Shown here piece after piece: positions 1-5,276 of a DNA stretch of 14,042 nt. Made by a program: the position numbers and the translations under genes. The DNA is taken from assembly GCA_009785045.1 (NCBI GenBank), contig WQXC01000035.1, positions 1-14,042 of the forward strand. Reading direction: 5' to 3'. The stretch is from Treponema sp. GTDB lineage: Bacteria; Spirochaetota; Spirochaetia; Treponematales; Breznakiellaceae. Positions within the stretch are counted from its first letter, which is position 1, and the number at the start of each line of letters is the position of its first letter. The notes under the pieces are model-generated. The model searched no databases and was not told the origin of the DNA. It worked only from the letters and a program-made list of their open reading frames with translations.

Positions 1-60
1 CAGCGCGATAAACCTGATTATGGCAAGAGTATGATCCGTTTTTTTAATTTTTAAATTCAC
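1..60 (-). CDS. Start of a probable membrane protein gene, cut by the window edge
   Basis: Only the first 20 codons are visible, starting from GTG at 60-58. The start is chosen because a near-perfect Shine-Dalgarno, AAGGAGG, lies six bases upstream on the minus strand (about 67-73), inside the end of the GntR gene. The peptide opens MNLKIKKTDHTL and turns hydrophobic (AIIRFIAL), which fits a basic N-terminus running into a first membrane helix. The reading frame overlaps the last 17 bases of the GntR gene, so the two should be translationally coupled. YtrA-type GntR regulators usually control a following ABC-transporter or membrane-protein operon, so this is probably the first regulated gene. 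Too little is visible to name it. Confidence 0.6.
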   Translation of the reverse strand, partial: MNLKIKKTDHTLAIIRFIAL

Positions 61-487
61 TTTTTTCCTCCTTAAAAAATGTTTCAAGCAATCTAATTAA
101 CTCTTTATTTTCTACTCCAAGATCACGCAGTTCATGAATAAAACGTCCAAGTACTTCGCGAATTTTCCGGTTTAAGCTGTCGTCTTCCATTACCGGTTTT
201 TTGTCAGAAACATAAGTGCCGCTTCCCACCTGGGTTTCCAAAACACCGCGGATTTCCAGCTCGCCGTATGCCTTGGCAATAGTGTTAGGGTTGGTTTTTA
301 AATCAACCGCAAGGGAACGGATTGTCGGCAGTTTGTCGCCGCTGTTCATTCGCCCGGAAAGGATAGCATATTCAATCTGCTGGATTATCTGCCTGTAAAT
401 CGGTGTCCCGTTTACAGGGTCCAGCGAGAAATGGATAATCTCCTCGTGGGTCTTAAGCCCGGGCTTTAAAGCCATTGTACTATTCAT
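44..487 (-). CDS. GntR-family transcriptional repressor, YtrA subfamily
   Basis: A 147-aa DNA-binding repressor. The GntR winged helix-turn-helix spans about residues 26-95. It shows PIYRQIIQQIEYAILSG (29-45), LPTIRSLAVDLKTNPNTIAKAY (53-74) and the wing GVLETQVGSGTYV (81-93). The remaining 50 residues form a short helical tail, too small for a FadR or UTRA effector domain, as expected for the YtrA subfamily. Such proteins act as dimers and usually repress their own operon, often one encoding ABC transporters. A strong promoter and four matching half-sites cover the start, so autoregulation is likely. ATG at 487 fits an almost leaderless transcript; a second in-frame ATG at 475 is the alternative start. 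The gene overlaps the truncated gene at 1-60. Confidence 0.93.
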   Translation of the reverse strand: MNSTMALKPGLKTHEEIIHFSLDPVNGTPIYRQIIQQIEYAILSGRMNSGDKLPTIRSLAVDLKTNPNTIAKAYGELEIRGVLETQVGSGTYVSDKKPVMEDDSLNRKIREVLGRFIHELRDLGVENKELIRLLETFFKEEKSEFKN

Positions 488-516
488 CTAGTACAAGTGT
501 AAGTGTACTAGTACAA
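475..516 (-). promoter_or_regulatory. GntR operator array with four TAGTACAA half-sites
   Basis: Four half-sites alternate in orientation: TTGTACTA (475-482), TAGTACAA (489-496), GTGTACTA (503-510) and TAGTACAA (509-516). The first two form a perfect 8-base inverted repeat with a 6-base spacer that covers both candidate start codons. The last two merge into the palindrome TGTACTAGTACA (504-515) inside the promoter spacer. Half-site centres are 14, 14 and 6 bases apart. The position over the repressor's own promoter suggests autoregulation; which dyad is bound is inference. Confidence 0.7.
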
Positions 517-524
517 TATGTCAA
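496..524 (-). promoter_or_regulatory. Sigma70-type promoter of the GntR gene
   Basis: On the minus strand there is a perfect -35 TTGACA (524-519), a 17-base spacer and a -10 TACACT (501-496). The predicted transcription start falls at about 488-490, zero to three bases before the ATG at 487. The mRNA would therefore be leaderless or nearly so. The 12-base palindrome TGTACTAGTACA sits in the spacer, as expected for a repressed promoter. Confidence 0.65.
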
Positions 525-571
525 GTAAAATTTTCAAAAAATTTGATAAATTTTGAAGAAATTTGTCCTTG

Positions 572-612
572 CCTGACCACTGCTTAGCAAAGCCAAGTAT
601 CAAGTGGTCAGG
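572..612. repeat. Long inverted repeat with nested hairpin, between divergent genes
   Basis: CCTGACCACT (572-581) is exactly complementary to AGTGGTCAGG (603-612). Inside the 21-base loop a second small hairpin, GCTT/AAGC (582-585 and 590-593), can form. No T-run follows on either strand, so it does not look like an intrinsic terminator. Just downstream (619-634) are two decamer-spaced copies of ACGCGG/ACGCAG. It lies between the GntR gene and the DUF3990 cassette and may be an interspersed repeat marking the cassette boundary. Confidence 0.65.
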
Positions 613-710
613 TACGAAACGCGGAAAAACGCAGAATTTAGAGTAAAAGTAGCAAAAATAGCCCCAAAAATTAAATATTTCGTATATACTTAATTAAATA
701 AGGGGATAAG

Positions 711-1211
711 ATGATTATTTATCATGGAAGTGATATTCCGGTAATCAAACCAAAAATTCTTAGCACCAACCGCTTTCTAGATTTTGGTGAAGGATTTTAC
801 ACAACATCTTCTTATGAGCAAGCCAGAAGATGGTCTCAGCGAATCGCCGATGTCAGAAAGTCAAAAAACTCAATTATAAGTTTTTATGATTTTGATATAG
901 ATAAAGCAAAAAAAGATTTACAAACCATTCAATTTGATGAACCTTCTGCAGAATGGCTAAATTTTGTCGTATTATGCCGAAACGGGAAAGAAACTGATTT
1001 TAAATATGACATAGCTATAGGTCCTGTTGCAAATGATAATGTTTATGAGACTATCAGGCTATTTGAAACTGGAATTTATACAAAAGACGAAGCAATAATT
1101 CGTTTAAAAATAGAAAAAATCTATAATCAAATACTTTTTCATACAGAAGAAGCTTTAAAATATTGCATTTATACGAAACACGAGAATGCAGATAAAGGTT
1201 CAAATGAGTAA
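711..1211 (+). CDS. DUF3990-family, ADP-ribosyltransferase-like protein (candidate toxin)
   Basis: A 166-aa soluble protein with no signal peptide. The opening IIYHGS (2-7), then DFGEGFYTTSSYEQARRW (24-41), YDIAIGPVAND (99-109) and a C-terminal QILFHTEEAL (140-149) match the DUF3990 pattern as I recall it. That family has been linked to the ADP-ribosyltransferase fold. On this view the NAD-site residues would be His5, Tyr30 and a C-terminal Gln140 or Glu146. The start is ATG at 711, with AGGGG five bases upstream. A -10-like TATACT lies at 685-690 without a clear -35. The gene overlaps the next one by 8 bases and heads a three-gene cassette visibly more AT-rich than the neighbouring housekeeping genes. 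Toxin activity is inferred from the fold and the neighbours. Confidence 0.75.
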   Translation: MIIYHGSDIPVIKPKILSTNRFLDFGEGFYTTSSYEQARRWSQRIADVRKSKNSIISFYDFDIDKAKKDLQTIQFDEPSAEWLNFVVLCRNGKETDFKYDIAIGPVANDNVYETIRLFETGIYTKDEAIIRLKIEKIYNQILFHTEEALKYCIYTKHENADKGSNE

Positions 1212-1440
1212 AGAAAAATTTCAAGTACTGATGCCCCTTTTTGTGTCTGCTCTAATTAAAAAAATTATTGAACAAAAAAACGTATCTGCTAATGAAGCAT
1301 TTTCCAGTTTATATAATTCTAAACTGTACATCCTGCTTGATGATGAACAAACCAAAGTATGGCACTACAGTACAGAAAAGCTGTATCATCTTTTTGAAGA
1401 AGAAATGAATACAGGTAACTTCGACTTCCCGGAGTGTTAG
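1204..1440 (+). CDS. Small protein of unknown function in the DUF3990/DUF3791 cassette
   Basis: A 78-aa protein starting MSKEKFQVLMPLFV. ATG at 1204 is preferred because AAAGG lies five bases upstream; an earlier in-frame ATG at 1186 lacks such a site. The gene overlaps the DUF3990 gene by 8 bases and ends with TAG directly against the ATG of the DUF3791 gene. The sequence is mostly helical and amphipathic (FVSALIKKIIEQKNVSANEAFSSLYNS), with an acidic tail. I recognise no catalytic motif. The spacing of hydrophobic residues resembles the small middle proteins found beside DUF3990 genes in gut bacteria. A part in neutralising or assisting the enzyme is possible but not shown. Confidence 0.7.
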   Translation: MSKEKFQVLMPLFVSALIKKIIEQKNVSANEAFSSLYNSKLYILLDDEQTKVWHYSTEKLYHLFEEEMNTGNFDFPEC

Positions 1441-1653
1441 ATGGATAAAGTACTACACTTTAAGGTTTTTTGCTTAGAAAATTATAAAACAGCGCATGAT
1501 CTTACCGGAAAAGCCGCCTATGATATTTTTCAAAAATACGAGGTATTTAATTATATTACAGATTTTTTTGATATCCTTCATTCGTTTGGCGCGCTTTATT
1601 TAGTTAATGACATTGATGAATTTATTTCAAACCGTGAAAATTCTATAAAATAA
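1441..1653 (+). CDS. DUF3791-family small protein (candidate antitoxin or accessory)
   Basis: A 70-aa protein with the layout I recall for DUF3791: an N-terminal FKVFCLENYKTAHDLTGKAAYDIFQ (8-32), then EVFNYITDFFDILHSFG (34-50) and a final LVNDIDEFI (54-62). DUF3791 genes commonly sit beside DUF3990 genes. ATG at 1441 directly follows the TAG of the preceding gene, and a weak GGAG lies about nine bases upstream, so translation is probably coupled. It has no signal peptide or membrane helix. The family's function is not established to my knowledge; an antitoxin role is inferred from genetic linkage and size. Confidence 0.75.
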   Translation: MDKVLHFKVFCLENYKTAHDLTGKAAYDIFQKYEVFNYITDFFDILHSFGALYLVNDIDEFISNRENSIK

Positions 1654-1675
1654 TAATCTAAAAGGCATCGTACTA

Positions 1676-1702
1676 GGAACACAAAGAATTGTGTCCGCGG
1701 AC
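1676..1702. repeat. Two small palindromes between convergent genes
   Basis: ACACAA (1679-1684) pairs with TTGTGT (1689-1694) around an AGAA loop, flanked by GG (1676-1677) and CC (1695-1696). The second arm overlaps a perfect 10-base palindrome, GTCCGCGGAC (1693-1702). This is the 52-base gap between the DUF3791 gene and the convergent LEA-type gene. No T-run follows on either strand, so a role in termination is uncertain. Confidence 0.5.
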
Positions 1703-1705
1703 TCC

Positions 1706-2959
1706 CTACCTTAGTAGCTTCGTTAAACCGGCGAAGTCAAAGGGAGAGCTAAAATCATCCAATCCGGGTAATGCTGCGCCAAGGGTGTAGTTTCCGGTGC
1801 AGGAAAAGTTAACATCGGAGCTGTTGGTAATAATGCGTGTTAGCTCGGCGACCATTGATAGACTGGAGAACGAAATATCAATCGGAATCTGGACTTTTCT
1901 GCCTGCCGGGATTTGAGTATTATTTGCAACTTTTCCGTCTCCCCATCTGGAGTTATTTACCATAAGGTTATAATTAAAGTCTTTTACATTCATGGCGAAA
2001 TTGTTGTTGTTTTCAATTTCCAGCATGGCTTTAAAATCAAGCCTGGTAAGGCTGATATTCTCTGCTCTTATTCCATTGAATGTAAGCACCGGCACTTTAA
2101 GAAGCGGAAGCGCTGCTGTTATATTAGTTAAATTTAATCCGCCTTCTCCTGCAAATGCCGGAATGTTAAAATCGGTATTTAATGAGAGTCTGCTTTGAAC
2201 TTCGTTTAAGTTCCTAAGAGCCAGAAAGTTCTGGAACAGCTCAAGATAATTTACAGAAAGCCTTATTAACACAGGAGTTACTGCAGCGGCTGCGAGCGGT
2301 TTGGAAATATCAACAGAGCTTTTTAAGAACGAATTATTATTAACAGAATAATCATAAGCCATTTTGGGTAATGGCAGTTCAAACTGATTCGGATTCTCTA
2401 CATTCACAGAAAATAAAAGTTCAGCTTTGGTAGAATCAAGTTTATCCAGTTTAAACGAAGGGGCGCTGATTTTAGGCATTTGTAAAACCGGGAAAACACC
2501 TTCGTGATCAAAATTCCATTTTAATTCGCCCAAAACAGGAAAATCATATTTAGCGGCAAGCGCTATCGCAAAATTCGCCTGCTCTCTGCCCTTTAACGAT
2601 GCAAAGGTGTTAAAAAAATCAACATAAGTAAAGCTAATCAACACATCAACGATATTGCTTCTGCGCGCTTTTATGGATTGCTGATTACCGCCCAATTGTC
2701 CCTTAATAAAAGAATTTTTATCTACAAAAAACTCCCAATCGATATCCGGGAAAGGAATGGAAATTGAATTTGGGTTTTCTACATTCACCTTGGCTAATAA
2801 TTTGATGTCAGAAAAACTTATACCTGCAAGTTCTACAGAACGAAATGTTAAAACCGGTTCGCTAAAAATACCTCTGATTGTTTCACAGGTGGTTAATGTA
2901 AAAATGGCAATGATAGCCGTAAGGATCAAACCTGCTTTTTTAAAATTAAACTTTTTCAT
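1706..2959 (-). CDS. LEA type 2 / WHy-domain lipoprotein with three repeats
   Basis: A 417-aa predicted lipoprotein. The N-terminus has a basic start, a hydrophobic core (GLILTAIIAIF, 10-20) and the relaxed lipobox LTTC with Cys25, acceptable for spirochaetes. The mature part holds three copies of a LEA-2/WHy-like unit starting near residues 35, 165 and 292. Recurring elements are the FxxVxLAGI-like entry, VNVENPN (59-65 and 186-192; IENNNNF in the third) and a later FVDKNSF / SVNNNSF / MVNNSRW. These domains are immunoglobulin-like beta sandwiches, and the bacterial roles are poorly defined. AAGGAGG lies at the end of serS, whose TAA directly abuts this ATG, so the two genes are translationally coupled. 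It is the last gene of the minus-strand operon. Confidence 0.82.
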   Translation of the reverse strand: MKKFNFKKAGLILTAIIAIFTLTTCETIRGIFSEPVLTFRSVELAGISFSDIKLLAKVNVENPNSISIPFPDIDWEFFVDKNSFIKGQLGGNQQSIKARRSNIVDVLISFTYVDFFNTFASLKGREQANFAIALAAKYDFPVLGELKWNFDHEGVFPVLQMPKISAPSFKLDKLDSTKAELLFSVNVENPNQFELPLPKMAYDYSVNNNSFLKSSVDISKPLAAAAVTPVLIRLSVNYLELFQNFLALRNLNEVQSRLSLNTDFNIPAFAGEGGLNLTNITAALPLLKVPVLTFNGIRAENISLTRLDFKAMLEIENNNNFAMNVKDFNYNLMVNNSRWGDGKVANNTQIPAGRKVQIPIDISFSSLSMVAELTRIITNSSDVNFSCTGNYTLGAALPGLDDFSSPFDFAGLTKLLR

Positions 2960-4234
2960 TTATTTCCTCCTTATAATATCAAATCCACAATATGGCACCA
3001 GCGCTCTTGGTATGCGCACAGTACCGTCTGCCTGTTGATTATTTTCCAGTATTGCAATGATAGCACGGGAAACAGCAATTGCCGTCCCGTTAAGCATGTG
3101 TACAAATTTATTTTTTCCGTCTGTGTCTTTAAACCGGATGTTTAACCTGCGTGCCTGATAATCGGTACAATTGGATGTCGAAGTAACTTCGCCGTATTCG
3201 CCGCCATTGCGTCCGGGCATCCAGGCTTCCAGGTCCCATTTGCGGTAAGCAGGCGCGCCTAAGTCACCTGTGCAGGTATCCACTACTCTAAACGGAATAT
3301 TTAAACCTTCGAATATTTCTTCTTCTATTGAACGCAGTTCTTCGTGGAACTTGTCCGATTCTTCGGGCAGACAATAAGCAAACATTTCCAGTTTGGTAAA
3401 CTGATGAACGCGGTAAAGTCCTTTGGAAAATTGTCCGGCTGCTCCTGCTTCACGTCTGAAACAATGTGAAAGCCCAGCCATGCGAAGAGGAAGTTTTTCT
3501 CTTGGCAAGATTTGATTTGAATAGTAACCGCCTAAAGTGATTTCTGCAGTTCCTACCAAACATGTATCCTCGCCTTCCAGTGTGTAGACATTGGACTCTG
3601 CTCCGCGCGGATTAAAACCAATACCTTCGAGAATTTCTTCGCGGGCAATGTCTGGGGTAATAAACGGAGTAAATCCTTTATTCTGCAATATATCCAGAGC
3701 GTAGCGGACAAGACCCAGTTCAAGGTAAACACCTTCGTTTTTAAGGTAATAAAATTTTGTGCCAGATACTTTTGTACCGGCATCAAAGTCGATAATATCA
3801 AGGTCCTGACCCAATTGAACATGGTCGGCAGGTTCAAAATCAAACTTTGGTATTGTCCCGGATTTTTTAACTTCCAGGTTGTCTTTATCTTCTTTGCCGA
3901 CAGGCGCGTCCGGATGCGCCATATTGGGAATTTTTCGCGCTTCGGTTAACAGCTCTGTTTCCACAGCCGCAAGATCACTTTCCGCTGCGGCAATTTCTTC
4001 TTTTAATTTTTTGCCTTCTTCGATAAGCGCATTTCGCACATCCTGCTCAAGCTTGCCTTTCATGGCATCGGCATTGGCATTGCGTTTTTGCTGCAAACCT
4101 TGCAAATTTGTGGTAAGTTCGGTTCTTTTAACGTAAAGGCGCGCCACTGCTTCGGCATCAGCCTTCATAAAACGGTCGGCAATGTTACCAGTAACCGCAT
4201 GCAAATTTTCTGTTATAAATTTATAATCCAACAT
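2960..4234 (-). CDS. serS: Seryl-tRNA synthetase
   Basis: A 424-aa class II synthetase that charges tRNA-Ser in the cytoplasm; the length is normal. An N-terminal tRNA-binding coiled coil (about 30-100) precedes the catalytic core. Visible core elements are the serine-contact TAE (229-231), motif 2 as FRREAGAAG (259-267) and motif 3 as NGTAIAVSRAIIAILENNQQ (382-401). Motif 3 usually reads NGSGLAVGR, so T384, A385 and S389 are variants, also seen in some bacterial SerRS. ATG at 4234 gives the expected MLDYKFI start, but no Shine-Dalgarno is visible in the 27-base gap after the epimerase gene. A -10-like TACAAT lies just upstream, without a good -35. The stop codon abuts the LEA-type gene. Confidence 0.97.
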   Translation of the reverse strand: MLDYKFITENLHAVTGNIADRFMKADAEAVARLYVKRTELTTNLQGLQQKRNANADAMKGKLEQDVRNALIEEGKKLKEEIAAAESDLAAVETELLTEARKIPNMAHPDAPVGKEDKDNLEVKKSGTIPKFDFEPADHVQLGQDLDIIDFDAGTKVSGTKFYYLKNEGVYLELGLVRYALDILQNKGFTPFITPDIAREEILEGIGFNPRGAESNVYTLEGEDTCLVGTAEITLGGYYSNQILPREKLPLRMAGLSHCFRREAGAAGQFSKGLYRVHQFTKLEMFAYCLPEESDKFHEELRSIEEEIFEGLNIPFRVVDTCTGDLGAPAYRKWDLEAWMPGRNGGEYGEVTSTSNCTDYQARRLNIRFKDTDGKNKFVHMLNGTAIAVSRAIIAILENNQQADGTVRIPRALVPYCGFDIIRRK

Positions 4235-4261
4235 ATAACTATTGTATCAGAATATATACGA

Positions 4262-5269
4262 TTAGACTAGAGTTTGATTTTTTATTTTACCATCTAAAAA
4301 ATCTGCAGATATACGAATAGACTCGCCAATTGCTTTTTCTATGTCATCATCTTCTACTCCAAGCTGGTTACATCCGCGGAGTCTGTCAATGTATGCATCT
4401 GCGCTTTGTATACCGGAAAGTTTTGGCAGATATATTCCGCTTATATTTTCTCCGCTCTCGCGCAGTTTTTCTTCCATGTACTTTATGCCAATATTCAGAA
4501 GCCAGTTTGGAATGGTAATTACTATTCTTCCGGGCATTCCCATGTTCTTATGAACGATAGAAAGAAAAGATCTCCATGGCATATTATAACAGCCGATAGG
4601 CCAGCATTTACCGCCCTTTGATGTTTCCAATGCGCCAGCTATCGCCTGGGCAGCCTGTTTTCTTGTTATCATTGCAGTACCGCCTTTTGGGTACATGGTA
4701 ACGATTTTCATGCTGCGTATTGCTTTTACAAGAATTGTCCAAACAGGTTCGCGTCCCTGCTGAACGCCGAAAATATACGGCAGTTCAAGAATGGCAACAT
4801 TAAAATCGTCATCGGCAAACGACAAAGCCATTTTTTCCTGTTCACGCCTGCTTTGAATGTACGGATGCCATTTTGCAAGTTCCAGATGCGGCCATTTTTT
4901 ATCAAAGTAGGAAAAATATGACCCGCAGATAACTGTGTGTTTCACACCGCATTCTTTAGCGATACGCAAATATTTTTCCAGCGGAGTAACATTGTTTTTA
5001 ATATAATATTCGTATATCGGAGACGGTCCGGATACTCTTTCATTCATTCCGGCAGCGAAAATAAAACCATCGCAGCCGTAAAATAAATCACGGATTTCGT
5101 CATCTGTAAGCGTAAGATAATCATTAAATTCCAGTTCCATCTGCGGCGGATATACCACTTCCGGAGCTGGCGGTAATGCAATGGCTCTAATTTCGTGTCC
5201 GCGTTTAATTAATTCTTCGGCAGCGGCGCTTCCCAAAAATCCTGTTCCGCCAATCAGGAATATTTTCAT
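4262..5269 (-). CDS. NAD-dependent epimerase/dehydratase-like protein
   Basis: A 335-aa extended short-chain dehydrogenase/reductase-like protein. The Rossmann glycine motif GGTGFLGS (7-14) is at the N-terminus, followed by FIFAAG (69-74). A substrate-side LELPYIFG (161-168) matches the usual LRxxxVYG region. The usual catalytic YxxxK appears as Tyr137-x-x-x-Arg141, so the lysine is replaced. The enzyme may be atypical or act as an NAD(P)-binding protein. It sits seven bases after ilvB, with no obvious Shine-Dalgarno. There is no pathway link to branched-chain amino acids that I can name. The substrate is unknown; a sugar-nucleotide epimerase or an atypical reductase are both possible. Confidence 0.8.
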   Translation of the reverse strand: MKIFLIGGTGFLGSAAAEELIKRGHEIRAIALPPAPEVVYPPQMELEFNDYLTLTDDEIRDLFYGCDGFIFAAGMNERVSGPSPIYEYYIKNNVTPLEKYLRIAKECGVKHTVICGSYFSYFDKKWPHLELAKWHPYIQSRREQEKMALSFADDDFNVAILELPYIFGVQQGREPVWTILVKAIRSMKIVTMYPKGGTAMITRKQAAQAIAGALETSKGGKCWPIGCYNMPWRSFLSIVHKNMGMPGRIVITIPNWLLNIGIKYMEEKLRESGENISGIYLPKLSGIQSADAYIDRLRGCNQLGVEDDDIEKAIGESIRISADFLDGKIKNQTLV

Positions 5270-5276
5270 GTGGAAA

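Noticed and set aside
572..612. Reading the 10-base inverted repeat as an intrinsic terminator
   Set aside because: The loop is 21 bases and neither side has a T-run.
1186..1203. ATG at 1186 as the start of the middle cassette gene
   Set aside because: The internal ATG at 1204 has AAAGG at the right distance; the earlier one has none and would add an unusual N-terminus.
3553..3843. Antisense-type and shifted frames inside serS, ilvB, cimA and the MinD-like gene
   Set aside because: They are shadows of strongly supported genes and show no family motifs or ribosome sites.
4235..4261. A T-box or riboswitch leader before serS
   Set aside because: The gap is only 27 bases and follows directly on the epimerase stop, too short for any leader structure.
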